This document shows positions 1 to 9,317 of a DNA stretch of 64,000 nt, piece after piece; the first letter of the stretch is position 1; each line of letters starts with the position of its first letter. The stretch is taken from assembly GCA_022559845.1 (NCBI GenBank), contig CM040128.1, positions 220,333,643-220,397,642 on the forward strand, written 5' to 3'. Under the pieces are notes generated by a model. The model ran no database searches. It saw nothing but the letters and a program-made list of their open reading frames with translations, and had not been told where the DNA came from. This DNA comes from Amorphophallus konjac (taxonomy: Eukaryota > Streptophyta > Magnoliopsida > Alismatales > Araceae). The position numbers and the translations under genes were made by a program.

Positions 1-110
1 TAATTAATGTGGATTTCCAAATGTTATAATTTCTATTGTATAGTGACTAACCTTTAGTCCCACATTGGAAGTTTTGAAAACTTTCATGGCTTTATATGTT
101 GGAGAGCTCA

Positions 111-132
111 CCCTTGGGTCAGGACCCAAGGG
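111..132. repeat. Isolated perfect dyad, 10-bp arms
   Basis: CCCTTGGGTC and its exact reverse complement are separated by AG. It lies in the same LTR-like segment as the 23-bp dyad array, but its sequence differs. Confidence 0.75.
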
Positions 133-308
133 GCATAAGATGTGGGCTCGAGTTGTGAGTTGAATTGAATGGATACGAAAATATTAGTATATTTATTTAT
201 TTGTGCCGTGCCGCGTCGGGCCTAGCCAGGCGGTGGTGTGGTGTGGTGTGGTTGGTTTTTCATATGAGTGTATATATATAATTTTTTTATATGACAGGAA
301 AAGTGAAA

Positions 309-510
309 GTGTCAACCTGGGAGGTCGACACTCATTTCCTGTGTGCGGTTTTGTTTTTAAAACAGAACATCCGTGAAAAAGTGTCGACCTGGGAGGTCGA
401 CACTTGTCATCCGTGAAAAAGTGTCGACCCGGGAGGTCGACACTTTTTACTAAGTTTTCGATTTTCAAGCAGAAAACTCGATCCCGAGTGTCGACCTGGG
501 AGATCGACAC
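309..510. repeat. Array of four 23-bp dyads in the E1 3' LTR
   Basis: Copies lie at 309-331, 381-403, 421-443 and 488-510. The consensus arms are GTGTCGACC and GGTCGACAC around the centre TGGGA. Each copy is exactly 23 bp, and the differences are single substitutions (for example TCAACC in copy 1, CCGGG at the centre of copy 3, AGATCG in copy 4). Copies 2 and 3 also share the 5' flank CATCCGTGAAAAA and are 40 bp apart. On the minus strand the array lies downstream of the TATA box, so it would be transcribed as hairpins in R/U5. Confidence 0.85.
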
Positions 511-809
511 TTTTTCTGCTACTTTCAATTTTTCTTCACTAAAATGGCTATAACTCCCTCATTTCTCAATGAAATTTAACGAATAAGTTATCAATGGAAA
601 GAGCATTGAAAAAGGAACAATCTAGCATACTTTAATTAGAATTTAGCCTGAGAGATACCTACCTTTTTGTGGATCTAAGGAAGAGGTAAGAAAATTCCCC
701 AAATAAGATGAAACCCTTGATTTCTCTCAAATCGTCCTTCAAATCTCCTTCAATCTTCACACCGGCATAGCTTAAGCCTCTAGGGATGGTTTGTGGGATG
801 ATTGTGGTT

Positions 810-819
810 CTATTTATAG
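810..819 (-). promoter_or_regulatory. TATA box of the E1 3' LTR
   Basis: The minus strand reads CTATAAATAG, about 530 bp inside the LTR. It is nearly the same TATA sequence as in element F (CTATAAATAGG), which supports the orientation and family assignment. Confidence 0.7.
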
Positions 820-1350
820 CTAAAACTTGACCAATTTTGTCAAGATTCCTCACCTAATTTTACCTAACCCATTAAGTCCGAATTAGAAGAAAAATTTCAT
901 TTCTCTTCTTAATCTAGCCCATCTTTTGTGTGAAAATAATGTAATTTCAGCTGGTCTAAAGTTGTATGTTTGGTAAAGGTTGATTCTTGAGTCAATCTTC
1001 TAGAAATGGGGTTATTATAATCCCTTAAATGTCATATTAAACATGTTTTACGAATTTTGGTCTAATTATCTTTTAATAAATCCTTTAATCCATTAATCTA
1101 ACCCATTATGGATTATCCAATGGGTCAATTGTAATCCTAGTCCATTATATGGACTTTTATTGGGCTTCCTATGATTTATCTAAGGGTTAAAGTATTTATT
1201 TTTCAATTTACCTTAAGTAAATTCAAGTAAATGCATTATTCTAGTTTATTACTTATAGTAAAAATGTAATTTAACTATTTCATGAAAATTTTAATTATAG
1301 AATAAAATTAAAAAAAATTATTTCTCATCTTTATTTATCGGGTTTCTACA

Positions 1351-1363
1351 TCCTCCCCCACTT
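1351..1363 (-). other. E1 polypurine tract
   Basis: The minus strand reads AAGTGGGGGAGGA directly before the TGTAGA start of the LTR. F has AAGTGGGGGAGGG in the same place. This is the plus-strand primer site for reverse transcription. Confidence 0.85.
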
Positions 1364-1433
1364 AAAAGAATTTGGTCCTCCAAATTCACACTATATTACT
1401 AAAATTCAAAAATTCGAATTGAAAGGTTAAATT

Positions 1434-1736
1434 CTAACCTGAGATTAAATCCGGGTATTTCTTCTTGATAGATTCTTCTAACTCCCATGTGGCTTCCTCG
1501 AATTCACGTTTGCTCCATTGGACTTTCACCATCGGTATAGCCCGATTCCTCAGTTGGTGTAGTTTCCGATCTAATATCTTGATCGGTCTTTCTTTATATG
1601 ATAAGTCCTTTTGCAGCTTCAATTCTTCAAATTGAATCACATGTGAAGGATCGTACACGTACTTCCTTAGCATTGATACATGGAAGACATCGTGTACACC
1701 GGCCAGTTGAGGAGGCAAAGCCAGCTTGTACGCCAC
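1434..1736 (-). pseudogene. E1 integrase C-terminal part and chromodomain
   Basis: This is the C-terminal 100 residues of the E1 polyprotein. It starts with the segment containing LPPQLAGVHDVFHVSML, typical of the integrase C-terminal domain in chromoviruses. It ends with a chromodomain-like tail (hydrophobic and acidic residues around VKVQWSKREFEEATWE) that in this lineage is thought to guide integration into marked chromatin. The equivalent in F (29814-30137) aligns almost throughout. The reading frame ends in a stop about 70 bp before the PPT. It is separated from the integrase core by the decayed stretch 1737-2170. Confidence 0.85.
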
Positions 1737-2656
1737 CTCGCTGATTCGTTCCAGAATCTCAAAAGGGCCAATAAATCTCGGACTCAGCTTTCCCTTGATG
1801 CCGAATCTTCTAATTTCTCATGTGAGCGATATCTTTAAAAAGACATGCTCTCCCACTTGGAATTCAAGGTCTCTCCTCCGATTGTCGGCATAACTCTTTT
1901 GCCATGATTGAGCTACCTTCAATCTTTCTTGAATCAACTGGATTTTATCAATTGTATCTTGGACAATATCGGGACCAAGCAATCTCTTCTCTCCAGAGGC
2001 GATCTACAGCTTCAGCCATAAAGAGCTTTGAATGGTGCCATTTGTATACTCGACTGATAGCTATTGTTATAAGCGAACTCAGTCAGCGTTAAATGTTCAT
2101 GCCAACTTCCATCGAAGTCTATCATGCAGGCTCTCAACATATCTTCAATAATCCGATTCGTCCTCTCAGTTTATCCATCAGTCTGAGGGCGAAAAGCAGT
2201 GCTAAATCTTAGCCTAGTACCCATAGATGATTGCAAACCCTTCCAGAAATGAGAGGTGAATCTCGGATCTCGATCTGAAATAATAGACCTTGGAATACCA
2301 TGCAGCATGACAATCTCCTTGATATATAAGGCGGCTAGGACATCCACGGTCCATTTAGTCTTGATAGGTAAGAAGTGGGCGGACTTGGTTAGTCGGTCCA
2401 CAATTACCCATATAGCATCAAAACCACTTCGGGTCTTCGATAAACCAACAATGAAATCCATACCGATACTATCCCATTTCCATTTCGGTATTTCGAGAGG
2501 CTTGAGCTTGCCATCCGATTTGAGGTGTTTGGCCTTGACTTGTTGACATACCAAACATTGGCTCACAAACTCGGCTACCTCTCTCTTCATATTCGGCCAC
2601 CAGAATGTTCTCTTAAGGTCTTGGTACATTTTTGTAGCACCGGGGTGAATAGTATA
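1737..2656 (-). pseudogene. E1 integrase core, partly decayed
   Basis: The open part, 2171-2629, carries the CQQC zinc-finger end, the first catalytic Asp in MDFIVGL and the second in SDRDPRFTS, and stops after PQTDG, just before the catalytic Glu would be expected. Downstream, at 1737-2170, traces of the core and of the linker (an NRRRDLEF-like stretch) remain in shifted frames. A TAA at 2657-2659 separates this part from the upstream zinc-finger half. In life this enzyme inserts the cDNA into the chromosome. Here it cannot be made intact. Confidence 0.85.
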
Positions 2657-2659
2657 TCT

Positions 2660-2879
2660 TTATCGATGTGCTTCCTCCAAGATTTTACCCTTGAGGATAG
2701 AACAGTCCGGTACACATGTTCTTCCTTTGAATAATAACCTTCCATCATCAGCAAGAAGAAAATCCAGTAGGTGATCTAATTTCTCTTTAATTTCCACGAT
2801 CAATGGATCATCACCTTGCCTTTCCTTAATTTCCGAGAGTAACTCGGGTTGGAGTCGAATATTAGCAATAAAGACTCCA
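2660..2879 (-). pseudogene. E1 RNase H-integrase linker and start of integrase zinc finger
   Basis: A frame of about 73 residues runs from the insertion site of element A to a TAA at 2657-2659. It encodes the linker with an LLFKGRTCVPD-like segment and the first His of the integrase HHCC finger (EEAHR). It was contiguous with the RNase H frame at 7351-7703 before A inserted. The copies of the 5-bp target site (2875-2879 and 7346-7350) mark the break. Confidence 0.85.
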
Positions 2880-3111
2880 TGATGCGGGATGGACACGTGA
2901 CCTGGGACTCTAGCTCACGATCGCCCCTAAGCGAGGGAAACGTGGGACCGGGCGCGGTTGAGAAAGCGGCCGTGAGTCTCGGGTATCGGCCTTTCCGCAT
3001 TAACTCGGGTTGAGTCACGGGACGGTTTCTCAACTACGCCCGGTCCCACGTTTCCCTCGCTTAGGGGCGATCGCGAGCTAGAGTCCCAGGTCGCGTGTCC
3101 GTCCCACATCA
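2880..3111 (+). repeat. Aberrant 5' terminus of A: inverted R-U5 plus direct U5
   Basis: Bases 2880-3025 (146 bp) are an inverted, slightly diverged copy of 7200-7345, the last 146 bp of the 3' LTR. Bases 3026-3111 (86 bp) are a direct copy of 7260-7345. The two arms pair over 86 bp around a 60-nt loop. U3 is absent at this end. The outer end is therefore TGATGCGGGAT, the reverse complement of the U5 end, and the element has two U5 termini. The 5-bp TSD shows that it was integrated in this form. Confidence 0.9.
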
Positions 3112-3114
3112 ATT

Positions 3115-3127
3115 TGGTATCAGAGCC
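3115..3127 (+). other. Primer binding site of A
   Basis: TGGTATCAGAGCC lies 3 nt after the LTR end CACATCA. It is complementary to the 3' end of plant initiator methionine tRNA and shared with G, F and E1. Confidence 0.85.
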
Positions 3128-3459
3128 CAGTTGAGTCTAGGGTAGTATTTGGTCAAAAATAAAAAAAAATATGTCATTTACGTCTAGTCATTGTCTAAGT
3201 CGGTCTAAGTGTCACATTTACATACCATTAATCGGTATATCAAAAGGTGTTGTCCGAACATTACGCTACGCCTATCGGGAAGGCCGCACACTTGCGCGAG
3301 TGATGTTCGGATCGATTAACTCCGCCACATACCGAGTCTTGGTTTAAGTCTAGGGTCCTTAGTATGCATTAGTTAGTGCATTCCAACCTTGCATAGTCGT
3401 GTCTAGTGTCTTGCCCAAGTGTCGGCATGTCTAGCATGTAGTTTTCCCCTCAATCTCCA
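3128..3459 (+). other. Untranslated leader of A
   Basis: No ORF is supported. The leader resembles the G leader read on the minus strand (34130-34406): both contain GAGTCTAGGGTAGT after the PBS and similar stretches about freshly inverted order relative to the window, including the cytosine-rich CCTATCGGGAAGGCCGCACAC motif and a GGTTTAAGTCTAGG-like motif. This supports common descent. Confidence 0.7.
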
Positions 3460-4029
3460 ATGGACTCCCGGTCGCCCAGGCGATCTGACCGTTGGCCCAC
3501 CCATGGGTTGGGCAACCATCCTCTCCACTTCTGTAGGCCCGAAGCCTCAGATTTTTATGGCTCCAACGACCGGGGCGACTACCTATGTTGGGAAGCCGCC
3601 ATGGAAAAATACTTCGCTTGCTATCCCATGTCCGAGGCCGGAGAATTCTATTTTGCCAAGGATAGGCTTCATGACCGGGTTGCCAAAAAATGGAGAACCA
3701 TCGAAGGCTTAAGACAGGTTAGGAGGCAATGGCCCCTAGAATCATGGTGGGACTTGAAGAGAGAACTTAGGAAGGTCTATGTTCCCCAACCGGTCCCCTC
3801 CAACCAGTCCCACCCAGTCACCTCCAGCCAACCCTGCCAATTCATCTCCAAACAAGTGGGTCACACATCCAGTCGACCCCACACCCTCACCTCCAACCAA
3901 GTGGGATATAGTCGGAGGCAAGAAGCCCCACCGATAGCCGAGCCTAGGTCCACCCCCAGGCCGAGAGATGAGGAGCGAGTCCACCCCGAGGCCCCTACTC
4001 CAACCTGCACCTTAGATGAAATCAAGTAA
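3460..4029 (+). CDS. A gag-like protein
   Basis: 189 residues. The central part (roughly residues 30-105) matches the retrotransposon Gag core in pattern: a YLCWEAAMEKYFACYP-type segment, then WRTIEG and WWDLKRELRKVYVP. The same order is seen in the gag of G (YLDWEADMYRYFEWF, then WDDMKTKLREKYL). The C-terminal half is rich in Pro, Ser and Gln. No CCHC zinc knuckle is visible. The first ATG of the frame was chosen as the start. The frame ends with a single TAA (4027-4029), followed at once by an ATG in the same frame, so gag and the next ORF may once have been one 506-residue protein. Confidence 0.7.
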   Translation: MDSRSPRRSDRWPTHGLGNHPLHFCRPEASDFYGSNDRGDYLCWEAAMEKYFACYPMSEAGEFYFAKDRLHDRVAKKWRTIEGLRQVRRQWPLESWWDLKRELRKVYVPQPVPSNQSHPVTSSQPCQFISKQVGHTSSRPHTLTSNQVGYSRRQEAPPIAEPRSTPRPRDEERVHPEAPTPTCTLDEIK

Positions 4030-4980
4030 ATGATTTCGGATTGGTTGGATAGGATGGAAAGGACATGTGATCCTTCACCACCCAAGAGAGCTCCAATGCC
4101 ACCACCATCTACTTCCGATCTTTATTCGGAACCATCTCATTTGGAGCCACTTCATTCCGAGCCACCAGTGTTTCTAACGGGTACGCTTTTCATCGCCGAG
4201 CCACTACTTAGTTGGCTCAAGGATGGCTTGGTCCCACCTCCATATCCATCAATGGACCCCACCTTACCTTTAGTGCCTGTCAACTCCTACCACACGACAT
4301 TCCGGTGTAGTCACCATGTTGATACATTAGGTGACCTTATTTTAGGTTTAGGTTGGCAATGGAAGCTGACGTGCTTATTGGCCCGAGGCTTCGACCAACT
4401 CACTAGTCGTAGCTTCACCCATCCGGCCATAGGGTCCATTACCTCCGTGTGCACCTTGGGTTGTGTCACCACGGAGGTTCTCTTATTCCTCCTTATGTCG
4501 GTCGAGCCCGACTTCATTCCCTCTTGCCCAAGGGAGGAATCTTATTTTTTTCACATGACCACCGTCCCATTCACCATGACGGATGAAGGTGACCACCCAC
4601 ACCTTCAAGAATTTCACAATTGGGACCGTGACTTGTGGGAATCCATCTCATGGGGTCATACCTTCTTTGATCCTTTTGACCCCTTCGCTAGTGAACCTCC
4701 CGAGCTATCACATTCACTCCACTTCTTCCAAGGAGTTCACTATCACACCCCTACCCCTCGGTCTAGTTGGCATGCCTTACCTACATCCCGGGGTGATGAC
4801 GAAGGCAGTTTTGGATCTCCTAGCCATTCCCCACCCAATTCTCATAGGTCGCCAATGCATAAGTGGTACCTATTAGGATGTCTAGGATTCCATTTCGTCC
4901 ACCATCGAGTACATCTAGTGTATGCATGGCACATATTCAGGTGTCCTGGTCCACCATCGCCTATGCGTAGGTCAGACTAA
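4030..4980 (+). CDS. A ORF2, unknown protein in the position of pol
   Basis: 316 residues, in frame with gag and separated from it only by one TAA. I do not recognise a domain. The N-terminal 60 residues are Pro/Ser-rich. The middle holds hydrophobic stretches (around LGDLILGLGW and VTTEVLLFLLMSV) that could be a core or membrane-like segments. The second half is rich in His, Phe, Trp and Pro. No DTG, YXDD, RNase H or DDE motif is present, so it is not a degraded pol. Its length without a stop argues that it was translated until recently. It could be a C-terminal extension of gag. Confidence 0.55.
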   Translation: MISDWLDRMERTCDPSPPKRAPMPPPSTSDLYSEPSHLEPLHSEPPVFLTGTLFIAEPLLSWLKDGLVPPPYPSMDPTLPLVPVNSYHTTFRCSHHVDTLGDLILGLGWQWKLTCLLARGFDQLTSRSFTHPAIGSITSVCTLGCVTTEVLLFLLMSVEPDFIPSCPREESYFFHMTTVPFTMTDEGDHPHLQEFHNWDRDLWESISWGHTFFDPFDPFASEPPELSHSLHFFQGVHYHTPTPRSSWHALPTSRGDDEGSFGSPSHSPPNSHRSPMHKWYLLGCLGFHFVHHRVHLVYAWHIFRCPGPPSPMRRSD

Positions 4981-5382
4981 CATTAGATTTGTTTAGCGTC
5001 TTTGTGAGTCTTTGTTTCGTTTGTCCATTGTGTGTCTGTGCATACATCGAGTCGAGTCGGTCTTTTGTACGCTCGCGATGTTAGTCCCTTTCGAGTTCGA
5101 GACTTGTCAGACTTGGGGATCGGTTCTACTTCATACCGGATCTAGTCACATAAGGGACAAGCGGTGATTACTAGTGAGTCTTCGAGCCGCCTTCCCTCCT
5201 TTGAGAGTGACCCCACACCGGAGTGTCCACGTCTAGCCTCTTCCCCAACAGCGTGTGCATATCAAATCTATACGGGATGAGTAGGTGTCGATTACTTGGA
5301 GTGGAGCGTACTCCGTGCTTCCAGGTTCGGTGACGCATCCGCTGGAGCTACTCGAGTAGCCGCACCCCTTATTCTTCCCACC
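4981..5382 (+). other. Non-coding 3' region of A
   Basis: It lies between the ORF2 stop and the PPT. I see no ORF, structure or repeat in it. Confidence 0.6.
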
Positions 5383-5392
5383 CGGGGAGAAT
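5383..5392 (+). other. Polypurine tract of A
   Basis: CGGGGAGAAT abuts the 3' LTR start TGATGGGGACATC. The matching site in G is CAGGGAGAAT on the minus strand at 17976-17985. Confidence 0.8.
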
Positions 5393-7132
5393 TGATGGGG
5401 ACATCAGAGCAAGAGCACTGACATTTTAATTTATATTTGTGTCCTTTAGTTTATTTTTATATCCTTGGGAAAGCATATGCGTAATTGTAAGGCTTTATAA
5501 GCCAATGTGTCATTCCCTAGGATTCTTTGGGTTTTTGTGCACAATGTCAGTAGGTCCAGCAAGGGGGCCCTAACCCTTCCCCATTGGTCCACCTAAGCCA
5601 TTTGGGTCCATGTGGGGCTGGTCAACTATCCTAGGTGGCATCTAGAAGGTTGGACCATTCAAGGGGACAAATGGACTAAAAAGTCCAATTTGGAAGCTCC
5701 CTTGGTCAAGGGGGCGCCCTCCCCATATATTGTTAATTAATGTGGTTCCAAACCACATGGGAGAAAAAGATTTGAACTCTCTCTTTTATCCCTCATAACC
5801 CTAGATCTGAGGTTATTTTGAGTCTTTTTCCATTTCATACAAATAGATGTAATTCACATTTTATTAGAATGAATGAAGTGAAAAATTGGCATTTTCCCCA
5901 AGGAAGGGTGCGCCCCTCTCCCTCTCTCCTTGGTTCTTCTCCTTCTTCCAGCCCTCCAGGGTGTGAAGCCCATTCTCCTTAGCCCCACTGAGTTCCATTT
6001 CTGCCGCCATCGCACCGCTGTCGCGCCACCGCCACCATCGTCGGATTCTATCTACATCAGGATAGAAGCTCATCTCCAGATTTTTATCTCTAGTTCTTGT
6101 TGTCTGATCGAGCCCTAATTTTGAGGGTTTATTTTGTCCATCTCCCCTAACCTCCAGTTCAAATTTCGTGTCATTTGGACTTCATTTGTTATTTTTCTTG
6201 TATTTATTGTTCTCCCCCCGGTAATCTGTCATTCTGCAGATCTACGGGACATAGTCACCTTCTTGTATTTTTTTCACCCACTTATAAATTTCAAAAAATA
6301 TCACACAAATTCCTCAGTGTTCATCACATATACCCCCTTCCACCATAATTTTCGTGGAGTCTAGAAAAATCATTTCCCCTTCAGTCAAAGGTCAGTCTCA
6401 TGAAAAACACAGTCTGCCCTGTGTGTCTGTCAGTCCAGGTCAAAAAACAAAATAGTGTTACAGTCATTCTCATCTTCAATCCGTTTGGTGGATGGAGCTG
6501 TGAAAAATATATGTTCTAGTTCTTTGAGTGCTCTTTCCAACGGTATTAGCCACGCCTCGATCGGCCTCCGGATCTGAGCCACATAATTCTTGCAGTCGAG
6601 ACGTGCATATCTGTTCCTTGTGTAGGTCTGAAATTGCAGTTCGAGAATAATTCGTGCAAAATTATCAAAAGTCAACTTCTGGAACCGCCACTTCAGGGAG
6701 TCGATCAGGGACATCCCACCGCCGTCCCAGCCAAGCGACGCCTTCAGAAAACCTCAGGAGGGTGTCGTTCCATTAGAATCCGTGCCTTGCTGTCCAGCGA
6801 GTCATAACCGAGTCGGCGTAGTACCGAGTCGGCGTAGGACCGAGTCGGACCAGCAGGCCGAGTTCGTGCCGTACGCACCTCCAGATTACTGCCCGTCAAC
6901 CCAGGGTCGGTCCTCCCGGGCCCCACTTGTAGCCCTTTACCTCCTTGCGTGGAATGGGCAATAGATTTCACTGTTGTAACTAAATTTTTACCGTTGTTAC
7001 CGGGAGTTACCGTAACTGGCCGGGGTCGTCTTCCCCACGCTCGGAGCGTGAAGGTAAACTCGCCCCCACTCTTTATCGCATTTTGCTTATCTCGTATATC
7101 TTTGAATGTCGCTGTGAGTGTAGGTTCCTAGC

Positions 7133-7164
<32 letters not shown>

Positions 7165-7345
7165 TATTGTTATCACCGCTAAGAGAGTGAGTGAGTGTAC
7201 CGTCCCGTGACTCGACCCAAGTTAACGCGGAAAAGCTGATAACCTAGACTCACGGTCGGTTTCTCAACCACGCCCGGTCCCACGTTTCCCTTGCTTAGGG
7301 GCGATCGCGAGCTAGAGTCCCAGGTCGCGTGTCTATCCCGCATCA
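5393..7345 (+). repeat. A 3' LTR (1953 bp)
   Basis: It begins TGATGGGGAC after the PPT and ends CCCGCATCA before the TSD. Parts align with the reverse complement of the G LTR (for example the block with TCAAGGGGGCGCCC near 5710 and the CCATGTGGGG block near 5610), at clear divergence. A TATA-rich run lies at 7132-7166. If R starts at 7200, R-U5 is 146 bp. Frames seen inside are not coding. Confidence 0.85.
7132..7166 (+). promoter_or_regulatory. (TA)n tract, probable TATA box of the A LTR
   Basis: An alternating TA run interrupted by one G lies 34 bp upstream of 7200, where the inverted copy at the 5' end of A begins. That spacing suits a TATA box feeding a start at 7200. It may equally be a plain microsatellite. 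Confidence 0.5.
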
Positions 7346-7350
7346 CTCCA

Positions 7351-7703
7351 CCTTCCTTCTCCTCCATATTGAGGTCTAGACTTGCCATTTGTTCAAGTAG
7401 ATGCCATTCTTTAACAATCATGCTGGATAATAAGGCCATTAGCTTCCGTCTAAGTGCATCAGCTACGTCATTGCCTTTTCCAGGGTGGTATTGTATAGAG
7501 AAATCGAAATCCTTTAAATATTCCAACCACCGTCTTTGTCTCATATTGAGCTCCTTTTGAGACAATAAATATTTGAGACTCTTATGATCAGAATACACCG
7601 TAAAGGCTTCGCCATAGAGATAATGTCGCCAGATCTTCAAAGCAAAGACCACAGCTGCCAGCTCTAGGTCATGCACGGGGTAATTTTCCTCGTGCTTCTT
7701 CAA
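7351..7703 (-). pseudogene. E1 RNase H (N-terminal catalytic part split off by a stop)
   Basis: Encodes the E1 RNase H with [26 protein letters not shown] and the tail [11 protein letters not shown]. The first catalytic Asp (YADAS) is in the upstream frame, which ends at a TAA before residue LKKHEE. At that position F has CAA (Gln), so here a CAA to TAA change is directly supported. The frame continues past 7351 into element A, but those residues are not part of the protein. Confidence 0.85.
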
Positions 7704-8741
7704 TTACCGTGAGGAATAAGCTATGACCATGCCATGTTGCATTAATACGAAACCTAGGCCAATTCCAGATGCATCAGCATATACTTCGAATCCTCCTCCT
7801 TTCGTAGGTAATGTGAGAATAGGGGTAGTCGTCAGACAATCCTTTAAAGTTTGAAAACTCTTCTCGCATTCCTCGGACCATATAAAATGATTCTCCTTCC
7901 TTGTTAATCTTGTTAAAGGTACCGCGATCTTGGAGAAGTCCTTGATAAACCTTCGATAATATCCAGCCAATCCCAAGAAGCTTCGGATTTCCGTCACACT
8001 AGTAGGTCTTTTCCAGTTCTTTATGGCCTCGACCTTTGAAGGATCGACGACGATACCATTTCGAGAAATTATGTGACCGAGAAAAGAAACTTCCCCCAAC
8101 CAGAAATCACATTTGCTTAATTTGACATAAAGCTTATGATCTCTTAATAATTGAAGGGCCTTCTTGAGATGTTCCTCATGTTCTTCCTTAGACTTGGAGT
8201 AGATCAAGATGTTGTCAATGAAGACAACTACAAATTGATCGAGGTATGGCCTGAATAAGCTGTTCATTAATTGCATGAATGCGGTAGGCGCATTAGTTAA
8301 GCCAAAAGGCATAACAGTGAACTCGTAATGTCCATACCGACTCTGAAATGCTATCTTGTGAATATCAGTTTCTTTGATCTTTAATTGATGATAACCAGAT
8401 CGGAGATCAATCTTTGAAAAATATTGAGCTCCAGAAATCTGGTCGAATAATTCATCAATCCTTGGCAATGGATATTTATTCTTGATGGTGAGTTGATTCA
8501 ATTACCGATAATCAACACATAATCTCATCGAACCATCTTTCTTTTTGACAAAGAGGACTGGGACTCCCCATGGTGAAGTACTTGGTCGGATAAACCCCTT
8601 CTCCAATAACTCCAATAGTTGTTCCTTTAACTCCTTCATTTCGATAGCAGACATCCGATACGGAGCTTTAGAAACTGGTACAGCTCCCGGAATTAAATCA
8701 ATAGAGAAAACCACTTCTCTCTTGAGAGGAATACCAGGCAA
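7704..8741 (-). pseudogene. E1 reverse transcriptase
   Basis: The RT spans two open segments (8502-8741 and 7704-8501) split by a TAA after VDYR. It is recognised by [31 protein letters not shown] and the catalytic box, which here reads FIDN instead of FIDD; the second Asp is lost. Alignment with the RT of F is nearly continuous. The first RNase H Asp lies at the end of this segment. This enzyme copied the RNA to cDNA and is now dead by nonsense and by active-site change. Confidence 0.9.
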
Positions 8742-8804
8742 CTCGTCCAGAAATACATTAGAATAATCCCGAACGATAGGAATGTCCTTTAGAACGGGTT
8801 CCGT

Positions 8805-9299
8805 TCACTCGGTCATAGTGATAAAAACTAAGAAACCGGCACAACCCTTCCTTAATAATTTCTCGACTTTGAGGGCCGAAATGAGAGACAAGTGTTTAGA
8901 ATGCCTGATACCAGAAAATATGAGGTTGGGATAACCCATAAAAGTTACCGTGCCCAACTTGCAATTGACACTAGCTCCATTAGTAGATTGCCAATCGACA
9001 CCCAAAATAATATCATATCCTTCCATTTCCATGCATACTAAATCAGCGGGTAAGTTATAACTACTAATTAGAACTTCACTAGCAGGATAGAAATGTTTAA
9101 TCTCCGTTCCCGTTCCAATAGGGGTAGTAATAGTGAGTGTTGAATCTAATGGAACATGCTTCATAGGTAAAAGACCAGCAAATCTTCTAGATATAAATGA
9201 ATGCGTAGCTCCGGTGTCAAATAAGACAAAGGCATGCCTTGAGTACATAGAAAGAGTACCTTCCACGACGCCTCCTTCTTCGGTAGGTTCCACATCCAT
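8805..9299 (-). pseudogene. E1 aspartic protease
   Basis: 164 residues with the active-site motif FDTGATHSFIS and the conserved GYDIILGVDW near the middle, both as in the F protease. It precedes RT and follows gag. It would cleave the polyprotein. It is separated from gag by a stop near 9300-9317 and from RT by a stop near 8742-8804. Confidence 0.85.
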
Positions 9300-9317
9300 G
9301 AGAGCTTGGAGTCTTCC

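Larger units (their letters stand above)
1..1350 (-). repeat. E1 3' LTR (first 1350 bp, open at window edge)
   Basis: The LTR starts on the minus strand at 1350 with TGTAGAAACCCG, directly after a purine-rich tract. It runs leftward through an AT-rich U3, a TATA box (810-819), a dyad array (309-510) and out of the window. The U5 end (GGGACGTGACA, seen in the 5' LTR at 10569) is not reached, so the LTR exceeds 1350 bp, as expected for Tekay-type LTRs of several kb. No coding sequence is supported. Bases 1-290 could also belong to another repeat; no boundary could be defined there. Confidence 0.7.
2880..7345 (+). mobile_element. A: non-autonomous LTR retrotransposon (gag plus unknown ORF), related to G
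   Basis: This 4466-bp insertion is flanked by the 5-bp duplication CTCCA (2875-2879 and 7346-7350). It contains an aberrant 5' terminus (2880-3111), a Met-type PBS (3115-3127), gag (3460-4029), an unknown ORF (4030-4980), a PPT (5383-5392) and a 1953-bp 3' LTR. No protease, RT, RNase H or integrase is present. It shares with G the LTR ends (CCCGCATCA), the PPT (GGGAGAAT next to the LTR), the PBS followed by GAGTCTAGGGTAGT, and a related gag, so the G lineage is the likely source of its enzymes. Confidence 0.9.

Noticed and set aside
309..443. CRISPR array
   Set aside because: Repeats are palindromic, with irregular spacing and shared flanks, in a plant LTR. No cas genes.
7132..7166. Plain (TA)n microsatellite only
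   Set aside because: Kept as a possible TATA box because of its spacing to the R start suggested by the 5' end of A; a microsatellite remains possible.
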